Source: Acanthornis magna (Eukaryota > Chordata > Aves > Passeriformes > Acanthizidae). Taken from it: a stretch of 64,000 nucleotides of DNA. The translations under genes and the position numbers were made by a program. The stretch covers positions 4,626,638 to 4,690,637 of the forward strand of contig JAWUZG010000135.1 of assembly GCA_036785705.1 (NCBI GenBank). Direction: 5' to 3'. The notes beneath the pieces were generated by a model. It was not told where the DNA came from, made no database searches, and saw nothing but the letters and a program-made list of their open reading frames with translations. Numbering within the stretch: position 1 is the first letter of the stretch; the number at the start of each line of letters is the position of its first letter. Shown here one piece after another: positions 52,242 through 64,000 of this stretch.

Positions 52242-52587
52242 CCACCCATGTCCACATGTGCTCAAAATTGCCTGGAATAAGACGTATTTACAGAAAATAC
52301 TTGCCTGTAGGGTTGTTGTGGTAGGATTCACACCCCATACTTTATACCTGAGAGTGGGCTGTTTACAACCTTTGCTAAACATAACAGCATTTTAAGGAAG
52401 GAGTTTGCAGGAACATTTGGCTTTCCATCCCCCAGTGGATCGCACTTTGACCCTTTTTTGAACATTTTTCATATATGGCACAATTGCTAAAATCCCAGTT
52501 GTTTCCTATTTACTTGATTGTAGAAGTTTGTTATGTACATATGTTTTTTGATTCAGATGGCATGATAAGGGCTGGTTTAAATAACGG

Positions 52588-52710
52588 TTTGTTTGTTTTG
52601 TTTTTTGGTGCGGGGGTTTTTTTGTTGTTTTTTTTGTTTTGGGGGGTTTTTTGTTGTTGGGGGGGTTGGGGGTTTTTTTTGTTTGTTTGTTAGTTTGGTT
52701 TTTTCTTGTT
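52588..52710 (+). repeat. T/G-rich (TTTG)n tract with long G runs
   Basis: About 120 bases are almost purely T and G, with TTTG units at both ends. G runs of five to seven lie at about 52612, 52641, 52659 and 52668. Four such runs on one strand can form a G-quadruplex, although one of the intervening loops is long. It is roughly the reverse complement, in composition, of the A/C-rich tract at 51076-51196. Confidence 0.85.
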
Positions 52711-55700
52711 AATAGAAATTATCTCCTTTAAGGAGTTTTATGGCTAACAGCAGTGTCACCTTTGTTTAGCATATTTGGGGGGCTCATTCCTTGTTCAGAT
52801 GCCTAGAAGGCCTCAGCACAGAAAAAATGTTGCCTAATCTTTAACATAACTCAGAAGTCTTGCTGAGAAGTTGAAACAGGATTAGAAAACTCAGTGTCTG
52901 ATCCTTTGAGGACTGCTGCTTCAAAGGAGCTATACAAAGCTGCACAAAAAAAAGGAGTGAATGAACAAGATTGAGCCCTTTGAAATATTTACTGTTCAAT
53001 GAATTTGGAGAGGAAGGCAGAATATGATGAGGCCTTCCCACTCCTGAAAGGTGATAGTATCCTCTTGTTTTATTAATAGGAAAAGTATGATATTACTACT
53101 TTGACATTTCGTTTGGCAGAACCTGGAGACACTGATTTAAGTATTATACCATATATCTATACATACATATGCAAGTGGTAGAAAAAAACTTAAAAGTTCC
53201 ATTTATTACTCACTATTATCTTCTTTTTTTTCCCCCCGAGTACTTCCATTCCCTGTAAAACACATCCAGTAACTGGATCAATAGCCATCATATATAAAAC
53301 ACTAATCATTAAGAATAATTCTTTTACATGGTTTACACTATCGCTCAATGTCCTGGTAGCAGTTCCTCTCAATTTCAAAGCAGTTGTGGAGCTTGAATTC
53401 TTGTTTTGGCTCTGCAACAGATGGAGATGTGCGTGTCCTGATGAAAATTCAGACTTGGAAGGGAACTGTTCCCCTATCACACAGTGTGTACCAAGCCTGT
53501 GCCTGAATTTATTTACCCAGCCACTATTTGCAAACAATTATGTGTTTCTCTGGTTTCCTCCAGTTTCTCAGCTTCTTCTCTCAAATTTTTTTTTTTTTTT
53601 TTTTTTTTGGAAACACAGGCTTCAGGTTTTTGTTGATAAACTTGAATGTTTTCATTTTATATTTCCTTATGCTCATCTTCTGAAAGCATCTTAAAAGATC
53701 ACCTGATCCATAGAGTAAACTATAATTTCATTAAAATGGGTAGACTTCAGGTGACAATATGATCCATCGAGATAATATCATCCAAAGGACACAGCACAGC
53801 ACGCCTTAGAAGCCTAGGGGCTCAGACTGTGTTATCCATGCGGTGTTGTGTTTATATGAGCTCCTAAATGCAAGGAAAACTTTTCAACCATAAACCAAAC
53901 ATAGCTTTTCATATTTTATTTGGCAACTTCATTGGCGAGTTGCTGTATGGAGCCAGTAAAACTCAACGTGGAGGAACAACTTTTGCCATCTCAGCTTGAG
54001 AATGAGGATCCCAGTAACCAGGCATATGCCCTTCCTGTGTGCATGGTATTGTGTTTTTAATTGCATTTAGTGCAAAGGTTAATAAGAGCTTGCTAATAGA
54101 TTTAGGAAAAATAATTGTTGAAAACAAAACCCAGTCCCGAGTCAAAAGTTCATTGGTTTTGAGAGGATTGTAAAAATATTTCAGGGGAGGCCTTAAATTC
54201 TTCAGTGGATTGCTATTTATCTATGGTCATGCACATGCTAAATAATGATATTAAATAAATTACTCTCCTGTTGTGTTTTATAATAGAGCAAAGCCTTCCA
54301 GCTATATAAACAACACTTTATTTTTCCAGCATTATGGAATAAAATGGAGAGATGGCCTTGTGGGTTGACTATTTGAGGTTCATGACTGAACAGCAATTTC
54401 CAAAGCTAAGCCTAACTGTGATGATAAGTTATGCCTTTTGTAATGCTCCCTCATGCAAATTAAGGCATCTTTTGAGCAACCTGTGCACATTACATTTCAT
54501 ATTTGGTAAATCTTATGCATTTCCCATCATGTTGGAAGGAACTGCCAGTGTTTTAAAAAAGCAATTTATTTTGTTGTCTTTGAAGTAGCTGATGCATTAG
54601 TAACCCTGCCACCTTTGAAATTAAACAGGATTTTGTCTGCAGTTGGAACACTCTGAAGTGTTCTTCTATTTTTAAATCTCATATGCGTATTTGAAATGCC
54701 TTCAGCTCTCCTGCAGATGGGTTTTTTTAATGATTGCTGTTGTCTCTAAATGGGTCTTGGCATTTTTATTCAGTTTGTGATGAAGCAATTATTTTTGCTA
54801 ATTGAATGTACAGGGAATGACTTGAGACAGGGAGCAAACAACATCACGTAGTCATGGGTGCTTTAGAACTAAGGTCATCCAAAATACAGCATAGCAGCCT
54901 TTGTATTTCATCTTCTAACTCTCCCAATAGATGAGTAAATTTAATGTCTCTGACTCCAAGGCTTTATTACTTCCTCAAGTAGAAGAGAAATATTCACTTT
55001 ACATGTGTACAGCTTGCAAAAGAAGTGTCCTAAGTGATGTTTGCCAAAGGACATTGGTGTTGGTACACTGCGTGTTATCATTAACTGCTCAAGTACTACA
55101 CTGGTGAGTATAAATAACAGGAAGATAGATGTGCTGTCAGATTCTTCTGACTACCTGAGATATTTCGGCACAGAATCAGAGCAGTGGAAGGAGAGACAGC
55201 TTTGAGCCAGACCTGCAGGTCTCAGATGCTTGCAACAACAGTAGATATTTGTGCATGCTGGGAAGATAGAAATGTTCCAGTAATTTCTCTCCCAGTCCCT
55301 TGCTGACTATAGCTTAGAGCAGTGTAAAAAGTACCTTACTGTCACTTCTTCAGTGTTGATCATCACCAAACATGACAATAAATAAGTTTCAGGCTAAATC
55401 AGCCATCTAATTCCTTCAAACAGTCTTCAAAACATACTGCTTTCTACTGAACTGTATTGATAGGAAAAACTAAAGAAAGAAGGAAGCTTACTAAATGCAC
55501 AGCAATTGAGCAGTGGGATAAGAATGCTTTGGGAGAGGATGAAGTTAACAAGAGAAAACTGAGCTACATTTTAGAGAGCTATTGCTCACTGAGAGCCCTG
55601 TTCAATGCACATCTGTTGCCAAGAAAGGAAATCAAACTAGGCTTACTGAGAGTGGCAAAATAAGTAATATTTGAAAATACCATATGGACAACATTAGTCA

Positions 55701-58559
55701 CTTGGTCCTGGACAAGGTGAACTATGAGGTTAATCTAGTATGGCAAATCCCATTGATAATGTTGGCATGTGCTCCACAAAATTGGCTGCCCAGGGAACAA
55801 GGGAAACATTGTTTTTTTACTGTGTGACACAGGAGACCTAAAGCAGTCAAAAATCCAGTTACTGGAAGATAGTACACACCAGACAGGAGGTATTTGCTAA
55901 AATTACACATGCTGGACATTGCTGCCCTAATTTCCCTGTATAATTGCTGAATTTGTATTGTAGCGTATGCATCACTAAATTTCCTAAAACTGCGAAGCAA
56001 TTTGATCAGCTCTGTTGAGGAGTTTTTATGTGTCAAACCTTGTAAAGTACTGATTGTGAAAGAACCATGAAAGAGAAAGCCACAGAATCCCTTTAAAATA
56101 TGTCAAACAAATCAAGCAAGGACAAAAATCAGGTGACAGAAATTGCATTTCTTTTTGTGAACAGGAAAAAAGGAATTTTGCTGTAAGCTAGGCCATGCTT
56201 TTCCATCACTTAGCACCATTCATGCTGCACTAACATAGCCTAATCCTTTTTGTCAATGTATTTCTGTTAATTTGACTGCCTTTGGTAACATTCACATCTC
56301 TCTTGGGATGTTAATATATCCTGGGTTGAAGTGAATAGAGTGTGAAATCATGGTTTATAGCTCATTTTGAAATTATTTTCTTCTTCAGAAGATTAGAGAA
56401 ACCCATATGCATGGTTCAAACTCTCCCCTACCCATGTGATGGGGAATGGAATAAACAAATAAATATTGGCCAGCGTCCTTGCAGCACGCTGTTGCACTAT
56501 GTCTGGCCTTGGGAGAGCTGTATTAATTCCACTGCAGTGCTCTGTCAGAGGAGTAATCCTCCACTCAGAGTCAGATGAAGTTTCCCTAGAGCTGTGGCAC
56601 AGTGGATCTGCCACCTACCTGTGGATGTTGGCGAGCTCCCAAATACTTTGGAGTTGAGTATGTGTGTCTAAGAGCCACTTTGAAAACATCAGGGCTAAAG
56701 ATGTGGACAAGTCATTGTGCTTTTAAATAAGACATTATGGTCAGTGGTTTTTTTGTCTTCCATGTGATAATCATGGTCTTGTTAGATTTCCACATTCCCA
56801 TGGGAATGAAGTTAGGATGTGCACAGAAATACTGCCGTTCATTTTGTATTCTTTCCAGTGCGCTTTTCATCTACACATCATGGAGCAGAAAATGAGAGGC
56901 TTGCACTCCCCTAATTCTCACAGGGGATCATTAGGATTCCCCACTGTTGTCTAATCATGTGCTGTCCCATTGATGTGTAGTCAATTGCTGGGTAATTGTG
57001 TTTTGTGGAGTAGATGTCGCTTGAGTAAAGCAGTGTGTTGGCTTTAGTTCCGGGAAACTGGTATGGATTTTTAAGCTCTTAAATGAACAACAGATCATTC
57101 TGTGCTCCACAATGTATAAGCACAAAGTATGGAGGGAATAAGTAATGGAGAAAGGAACATTTAAAATTTATGTTTGCAGGTGGACTTGTGTGTGGAAGAA
57201 GTATCTCACATGCATGGCAAATCAGCTTATTTTTAATTTTTGAAATGCTGGAAGGAGTTTGTGAATAAGACTGCCAGTGGGGCTGCCTTAGCCACTGGAA
57301 TATGCCTGTCATAACACACTGGGTTGAAGTTCCTGCTGTGAACTGGGGAGCTGTGAGGCCTGAGCAACACCAGGGAGAGTAAATGAGTGGTGTGGAGGAA
57401 AAAAGTTGTCTTCAAACTCTTTTTTTATTGTGTGCTCCTCATGCTCTGAGCTGCAGTCGTTAGCCCACTGTGGGTGAATGGAGTAGAGTTCCAGCTGAAG
57501 CCGTGCTGTGTACCCAAGCTTCTTTGGTCTGGATAATATTGCTGAGTGTTTTCTGCAAGTTGAGGGAATGCAGGGCCCTGCAGTCTAATATTCAGGTATA
57601 TATTAGGAAAAGAATCCCTTGGCACCAGGGCAGTTATGGCGAGCCCCATGATGTCTCATGGGCATAGGCCATTATTTATGAAACAAAACTTATAAAACAA
57701 AATCTCTTCCCCACAAAGTTATAGATGGGCAGGGTGGAGGGAAAACTGACTCCTTTCACAGAAGTACCAAATTCACTGAATTCACCACATCAACTTCATT
57801 TTGTACGGTCTAGCTGGTTGGCCCAGAAAGTGCTTCTGTCTTTGAGGGTTTCTGCAGGTGGGGGTCGTGCCTGTCCCAGGCAGCCAGTGGGGTCATCTGC
57901 TGGGGGGGACACTTTGGGCTGTCTGGCCTGGCTTGGCTTTTGCTTTGTTGCCACCTCTGTGGGGTACACTAGGCTATTTTCAAGCTAGTGGTATTATTAG
58001 GCTAAATGACTTTAAACCAGGAACCTTCATGAGTGTGTGGGTGCTGCAGGGCAGTGTTGATCAGCCTCGGTGTGAAACTGAGAGCAGCAGCACAGGAAAG
58101 GTTACTTAATGTTATTTTATGGCAGCACATACGTTTTGCAAATGGCTGTTTTGAAGGTCAGCCTTTTGCACGTGCTGCTTTTCCCAGTTCCCTGTCTGCC
58201 TTCAGCTCACAGCCAGGCTGGCCATGGTTATTACCTTAGAGTCATTTTTTGAGTTGCATTTGAGATGAAGATAAGAGGTAGGGCAGATTATCGGTGATAG
58301 CTGATGAGGTTGTTATGATGAGACATTAGCTAGGGATGGGAGAAAAGGGAGAAAATAATAATGTGTTCGCTTTCCTGTGTGATAATGGTGTGGCAGTTTC
58401 TGTGCACATACAACGCCAGTAACTCCGTGTGTTGAGAACCACGAACAGAAGGTTATAAAGGCTGCAGAGCAGTTCCAGCTGCTGTTTTATGCAGATGCAC
58501 CACAGTATGAAATGATGAAATTTGCTTGTAGCAAGTTTTGCTTCCTCTTATTTTATTAC
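52711..58559. other. Unique AT-rich non-coding DNA
   Basis: No gene recognised. A 23-base T run lies at 53586-53608. The segment 54234-54830 is dense in TAAT, ATTA and ATGCAAAT-type words and may be regulatory. A perfect 16-bp palindrome (cattcccatgggaatg) is at 56793-56808. A GC-richer patch lies at 57720-58240. Frames of 78-115 codons have no motif I can name. Confidence 0.5.
53586..53608 (+). repeat. Poly-T run, 23 bases
   Basis: An uninterrupted T homopolymer followed by unique sequence. There is no retroposon body on the expected side, so it is annotated only as a homopolymer. Confidence 0.9.
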
Positions 58560-58617
58560 ATTTTGTATACTTTTTATACTGTATTTTGTATACTTTTTTA
58601 TACTGTATTTTGTGTTC
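58560..58617 (+). repeat. AT-rich tandem repeat, 23-24 bp, 2.3 copies
   Basis: The unit attttgtatactttttatac(tgt) is present at 58560-58582. It recurs with one extra T at 58583-58606, then partially from 58607. The copies are nearly identical, so the duplication is probably recent. Confidence 0.85.
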
Positions 58618-61600
58618 TGTCATAAAACTCCATTTTCACTGACCCATAGATTTTTTTAATATGCACCAACTCTCTCAGACAAGGCAGACGCAATTTTTCT
58701 TAACATATTTTTCAGCAAGACCAAGGAAAAAGAGTGAATTATGATGAATTTTGTATAAAAAGGTACATCAGAAAATAATCTGAATTAAGACTAAATGCTT
58801 GGGTTTATCTTTTTCTTACTTTTCTTTCTTATTTAACTGCTCTATCCTTTTTCCCTAGTCCTTGTCTAAAGATTGAAAAATTCATAGTAAAAGAAGTATG
58901 TGATCACAATCCGATCTTTACTGTGCAGACAAATGCAGAATTCCTTCAGTTTAATGACTCCACTGATTAAAAAACTCATAGGAAAGACTGGGAGGAACTG
59001 CAAAAGTTCAGTAAAATTAAGAAGTCCTGGGGGTTTTTGTTTTGTTTTGTTTTGTTTTGTGAATATAATTACTGAATAAGCAGGTCCCAAGAAAATGTTG
59101 AGCTGAAACCAAATCCTTAATTTGGCCATTGAAGTTGAATTCATAATTCCTCAGTGAAGTTATTTTTACTGCTTAAGGTAAAGAAGTTCTAAATATTACT
59201 GTAATATCACCGATTCTTAAACATGGAGGTAAAAGCTGAGTATTTATGCTTTATGAGAAGGTAGAGGAGTGGTACAAGACATCATGACTATTGTTATATT
59301 TTTATTCCTTGACAGACAGCTACTAACACCTTGTACTGTAAAATATGGGCATATATGCCAAATAACATTGGTTACACATTGTTCTTTGTGGCATTTTCAA
59401 CACATCCACTAAGTCTCTGTTCTACTCACCACTCTCTTATTGCCTGCAGAGAGCTTTGCCAATACTTGATGAGTCATCACATGATTTCTGGATTTAAGGA
59501 AAATAAATGCTCATTTGATATGAACAGGGCTGATGCCACTAAGAGGACTTTGGGGTTTGCAGGTTTATCACAAGTTGCATGTGTGTTACCTTCACAATAA
59601 GGCTTTAGGTGTTAGAAGGATGAAGAATGCAGTCTATTACTACCTCTTAACAGATATCAGGACTATCCTGTTCACAGGGATGGATGTGTACTTGAGGCAG
59701 CCACCATGCTAATTACCACTTCCTCAACTTGGGAATCCCAGTTTGTTCATCAAACATGAAATATCAAAGTCAACAACAGTCTGGCATTTAGTATTTTCAT
59801 ATTCACATCTTCACTGTTACTGGTATGTTTTTTTAAGTCATATTTTACGCATCCAGTTGCAAACACGAGTTGGTTTTCAGTGTAAGGACAGCTGGTAAGG
59901 GCAGATTGGGAATGCAGGAAAACAAGAATGAATTGCCCAGGCCTATCAGTTGTGCAGCAGAGGGATATAGGAATTGAAATGTCAGTGTTTTGGAGAGGGG
60001 GTGATCAATGTGAATTTGAAGCTTGTTTCTGCCTCACTTCAAGTGACAAAATATTCCTGACATCAGCTTTAGGAAAGAGACTTATATTACCTGTGAATTG
60101 GTTAGGGACTGCCTTGCAAGGAGAACTTTGTATATATTATCAATTGCAGTATTTTTGAAACAAACACAACCAAGACTCATAATTTCACAGCAAGGACAAG
60201 AAAACAAATCTCAGTGGCAGGCTCACACTGAAGGAAAGTAACTAAAAGGTACCAAGCCTACCTCACTCCAAAGATAAAGGTTATAAGAGCAGCTCTTATA
60301 CACCTCAGTGCAGAAGCTTGCATCCACTAAATGGCCATCTGCTGAGTAGAAAAAATAAATGGAAGTGTGAAGGGTTTTTCTTGGCATAGTATAATGTCAG
60401 ATACCCATATCTGCAATTTAAGATTATACTACACTGGGAAGTAAAGCAAAAATAACCCTAAAAAATCTCCAGCCTTTTCCAGCTGATTGTTGCCTAGGAT
60501 AATTCAATTACATATTATACATGTAGAATGAATTAGTTAAAAATCCAGTATTAAAAGACTTAAAAAGCAGCAATTCTTTTATTTCCCTGCTAAATGTAAC
60601 CACCAAGACTTTGTCCTTCTGTAAGCAAAATCAGAAATATCTAAACTTTTGCCAGGGTGTGTGTCCTGTTGGATCTATATATTCACTAGAAACACAAGGG
60701 TGCTAGGGTAGGAATCACCAACCTGTTCTATGCATATCATTGAATATTCCTTGTAGATGATAGCTGTGAGTCTTTTGTGAGTTGCTGTGCCCATCAGTAC
60801 CACTGGATCCTCTAGGGCTTGTGCTCAGGCTGGAGAGATGTCCTGAAACACCTTGTGCACAGCCATGGATAAAGGCCCAAATATAGATTTGCACATAGAG
60901 TGCAAATCTCAAAAGCAGGGCAGAAACACAACCATGTATAAAGATTTGATTTTATCAGTAACCTGGCAAGCAGAGTCTAGAAAAAGAAAGAGGCCTCTGT
61001 TCAGCATATTGCCAGCTTTTCTGTTGTGTCCTAAATTTTTTGTACCAGTAACATTTCTCAAGGTGTTGGTAGGAATTTCTGCATGAGCAAGGCTGCAAGA
61101 TATGGTTCTACTAATGCCAATATCTTTTGAGGTGTATGGCTGCTCCATTCGGTGGGGATTTGTACTGATGGGTAGCTCTCTAGAAGCCAGCTGAAATATG
61201 TACCCATATGAATTTATGTTGGTTGTAAAATTACATGACAGAAGTGCAGTATTTCCTGCGAATTATTGCTGTATGCCTTCCTAAGTCTCTCATCTTACAT
61301 GACATTTCCTAAACTCAGGGCTAAAATGCTGTACTTTTTAGGCATGTATTTCAAAGGTCAGCATGGAGTTATATCTCAATTCATATATAAGAAAGAAAAA
61401 TAATAATTGCAAGGAAGTGTTACTATTCATTGGCTTTTCCATCAATCTCCTTCTTGTTTTTACTTCATTTGCAGCATATGATTTCAGGGCATGAAGCCAA
61501 AGTGGACTTTTGCGTCAGCTAGTCTCACTTGCATATAGCAACTCCTCAATTATCACTTAGCTTCTCCTTTGTTATGCTCTGTGCTCCTTAGTTTATAAGG

Positions 61601-63203
61601 ATTACTTTCAGTAAGACAGTTAAACTCAATATAAATGTGCTTTGAGATTAATACCTTGCCTGTTAATTTGTTCCCAGCTTCTCATCTTCATGGTTAAAAA
61701 TAGACATCAGGTAGGAATCTGAATGCACTTAGTTTTGGCTTTTAGCTGACTGTTCTTGCTGCCTACCAAGAGTGTTAAGTCATAACAGACATCTGGCTAT
61801 ATATAGAGAGGAAAAAACTGTAAATATTATTTGAATGCTAAGTGTACTTCAGGATTTTTAAGACATCTCACTATAAGCCTTATTAGTCTTTTATGTTCTT
61901 GCATTTCCGGGCTGGTATGACCTGAACAGAGAGAATGAGATTGTCATTTCCCTTCTGCTAGGGGCGAATATAATTTATTTTTCTTCTTATTATTGGACTC
62001 TCTTAACAGGAATTAAGGCTCATTGCTTTAAAGACACATGTGTTTAATAACAGGGATTTGATGTGTGCTGATCTCAGTGCCCATATGAAGTCTCCTGCAG
62101 ATCAGAAGCAGTGCACAGCTGCAGATATTTGTGCACATGAAGTGCCTTAGAGGACCACTGCCTAACTGCATGCATTTTACATGCTTTTCTTCTGATATGG
62201 ATCTAAAGCTGCCAACAACAGCATGGGAGCAGCAAAACTTAAAAGGAAAGGAAGGAATGTTTCCAATAAAATTTGCCTCCCTTGCATAGTCTAAGTGACA
62301 GCAAGCATTCCAGCTTTGAGGGCTTCCAGTTGGCATTGTATGAAAATATATTTCAAAGTGGGGAGAAAATACGAATATAAAGAGGAGGAAGAATGAACTG
62401 CGGCACCACTGGGCTTCATTCACAGCCAAGGCTGTGGAGAGGGAAGTGGTGACAACTTTGGAGTTATATGTGCGTAAGAGCAAAGTTTCCCACATGTGTT
62501 CTCATCAGTATCACAGTTTGGGGTGCTTGGTAATGGAGGTTTGGGCTTCAGCCAGTGGGAGGCAAGGCCAACCACAAAGTTCAGATCTGGATCCAAATGC
62601 CTGCGTGTTTGGGAGTAGTTATCCCTCTGGTTCGAGATTTTACTCATCTTAGCCATGCACAAAAATAAGTAACAAACATGAAAAAAGATGATTTTCAAGT
62701 TGGAGCTGTAATACTTTAAGTATTTAAGCCCTTTAGCAGTTTTGATTAACCAGGGGATTACATGAGATTTTGTGTGCCATTTACTTTATAAATTTGCTAA
62801 AATGAAATATAGGACAAATACTTTGTCATTTGTACTGCAGATCAATCTTAAATGAGCCTGAAATGAGGTTTGGAGTAAATACCACTTGTGCCTCCATATC
62901 AGATCTTGTGCTTTAGGGAGCACTTGGTTATCTGCAGGAGAGAGAGCGAGCTCCTACCATACTCTAAAACCAGCTCTTCAGCTGTACTAAGGGAGAAGAG
63001 ATGGAGGCCACTGTGCTGGCAGTGACGTGGCAACCACTTGCCAATGTCACAAAGCCATGGGCAGAAATGGCTGCTGTGAGTTGCACTTGCTGTAGAACAT
63101 TGCTGCATTTTGCTAAATATCCTCATTTTCTGCTTGGAAGATCTGATTTTTTCCCCATTTCGGGGGACTCTGCTTCTACAAGCATAAATGTGGACATTTT
63201 GTG
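58618..63203. other. Unique AT-rich non-coding DNA
   Basis: No gene recognised. It contains a (TTTTG)n tract at 59034-59060. The 155-codon minus-strand frame at 62028-62495 is rich in Cys, Ser and Phe and matches nothing I know; I treat it as chance. Confidence 0.5.
59034..59060 (+). repeat. (TTTTG)n simple repeat
   Basis: Five tandem TTTTG units following a short G run. No retroposon body adjoins. Confidence 0.88.
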
Positions 63204-63275
63204 CTTCTACTTATTCTACACCCTGCAATTAGGTCATCTTCCTGACCTAATTGCATGGGGTAGAATATACAGAAG
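63204..63275. other. 72-bp hairpin, pre-miRNA-sized inverted repeat
   Basis: Two 33-base arms (63204-63236 and 63243-63275) flank the loop tcttcc. Read as a stem, 28 of 33 positions pair. There are 13 perfect pairs next to the loop (gcaattaggtca core), two single mismatches, and one 3x3 internal loop near the base. This length, small loop and imperfect stem fit the general shape of an animal microRNA precursor. A small palindromic transposon remnant is the main alternative. I do not recognise a known microRNA seed. It lies within a chance open frame (63001-63429). Confidence 0.55.
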
Positions 63276-63432
63276 ATGCTGGAGAGTGCTTAATTTATTT
63301 GGAGTTGAGGAGATGGCTTCAGTTGCCGGAGTTGGCACAGCAGCAGCCTACAACCATTGCTCTTGCACTTCTGTTGTGGCAGGAGCTCCTTGGTTCTTGG
63401 AGGTGCTAGAAAATCCCTGCTTCTTGTAAGAA

Positions 63433-63510
63433 GAATTCTTTGCTACAATTTCACCCCCTGAATTCTTTGCTACAATTTCACCCCCTGAAACCCCCTGAAA
63501 CCCCCTGAAA
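63433..63510 (+). repeat. Nested tandem repeat: 27-bp unit x2, then 10-bp unit x3
   Basis: A 27-bp unit starting gaattctttgctac and ending caccccct is present twice with perfect identity (63433-63459, 63460-63486). Its last bases overlap a shorter array of CCCCCTGAAA (63481-63510). The two periodicities share the CCCCCTGAA junction, which suggests successive slippage events. Confidence 0.92.
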
Positions 63511-64000
63511 CTCTGCCTGAGTTGGGGTCAAAAGCACATCCAGCAGCTCCTTTGGAATAAGAGGCAATGGAATTGTGACAATCATTTTCCATTTTATTCC
63601 ATTTCAACCACAGATAAAACTAACACCAATTTAATTAAACGATCTTGCATATATTGATCAGATTCTGAAATTTGCATTTAATACTAATAGCTGCAGTGGC
63701 TCGTAACATATTATATAGAATAAACAGGTTTTGAAGAGATTATTTGCTATGTTGGTGGTGGTTTTGTAAGAAAAGAAGCTAGTGGCCCTTTCTAAAAGCT
63801 TTGTAACTCAGGGTCTCCTAAATAATAAATGTCTGCCTTGAAAATAAGGCTGTCCCATGTTCCCTTGTGTCCTGGTGGTTAGGTCACACGAAGCAAACAA
63901 TTGAGCAAGCACACTGCATAAGTCTGACAATAGATAGGTCCTTGGGAGCAGTTGTTCACGCTTTAGCTGTTCTTTTAAAAGAGCATGATCATTCTAATGT
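63511..64000. other. Unique non-coding end of window
   Basis: AT-rich sequence with no gene or repeat that I recognise. Confidence 0.5.

Noticed and set aside
55169..55190. CR1-tail-like cacagaatcagagcagtggaag
   Set aside because: Only one loose octamer and no CR1 body follows in the expected direction, so chance similarity is more likely.
56399..56578. Possible exon after a strong acceptor-like tract
   Set aside because: The tract ttattttcttcttcag is good, but no plausible donor follows before the stop and the peptide is unrecognised.
62028..62495. 155-codon minus-strand frame
   Set aside because: Translation has no recognisable motif and no exon signals; length alone is not enough.
63001..63429. 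142-codon plus-strand frame
   Set aside because: It runs straight through the hairpin and stops just before the tandem repeat, and the translation shows no family features.
63481..63510. CRISPR-like short regular repeats
   Set aside because: The units are contiguous 10-mers without spacers in a vertebrate-type genome, so this is an ordinary tandem repeat.

Overview
The window looks like non-coding DNA from a bird nuclear genome, most likely a neoavian species. It is AT-rich with scattered microsatellites and no bacterial-style gene packing. No open frame reads as a complete protein-coding gene. The only interspersed repeats I recognise are avian: CR1 (chicken repeat 1) non-LTR retrotransposons and two retroviral solo LTRs of families I know from Neoaves. 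This assignment rests on remembered family consensus sequences; no search was run.

Layout: 1-10.7 kb is unique AT-rich sequence with a GC-richer patch (about 0.72-1.14 kb), an (AAT)n tract and a possible 32-bp CR1 tail. An old CR1 on the minus strand lies at about 10.74-11.56 kb. A clearer CR1 on the minus strand lies at 14.42-15.79 kb. It keeps decayed reverse transcriptase remnants, an internal deletion and the family's octamer tail, and an unexplained 159-codon open frame abuts its 5' side. 16.3-35.4 kb is repeat-poor, with a 17-bp minisatellite and a TAAT-rich stretch resembling a conserved enhancer. A minus-strand solo LTR occupies 35.38-35.93 kb and a plus-strand, shortened solo LTR occupies 43.44-43.89 kb. 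The remainder holds a (CA)n microsatellite, complementary A/C-rich and T/G-rich tracts at 51-53 kb, short palindromes, a pre-miRNA-sized hairpin at 63.2 kb and a nested tandem repeat at 63.4 kb.

Coding potential: the best single candidate is a 64-bp exon at 46571-46634 with good splice sites and an AT-hook-like peptide. A weaker one at 37738-37823 would encode a membrane-spanning segment with a basic tail. If either is real, the window is the inside of a large gene with very long introns; otherwise it is a gene desert. I see no cooperating gene system here. The most interesting items are the 63.2-kb hairpin, the candidate AT-hook exon and the unexplained frame beside the CR1.
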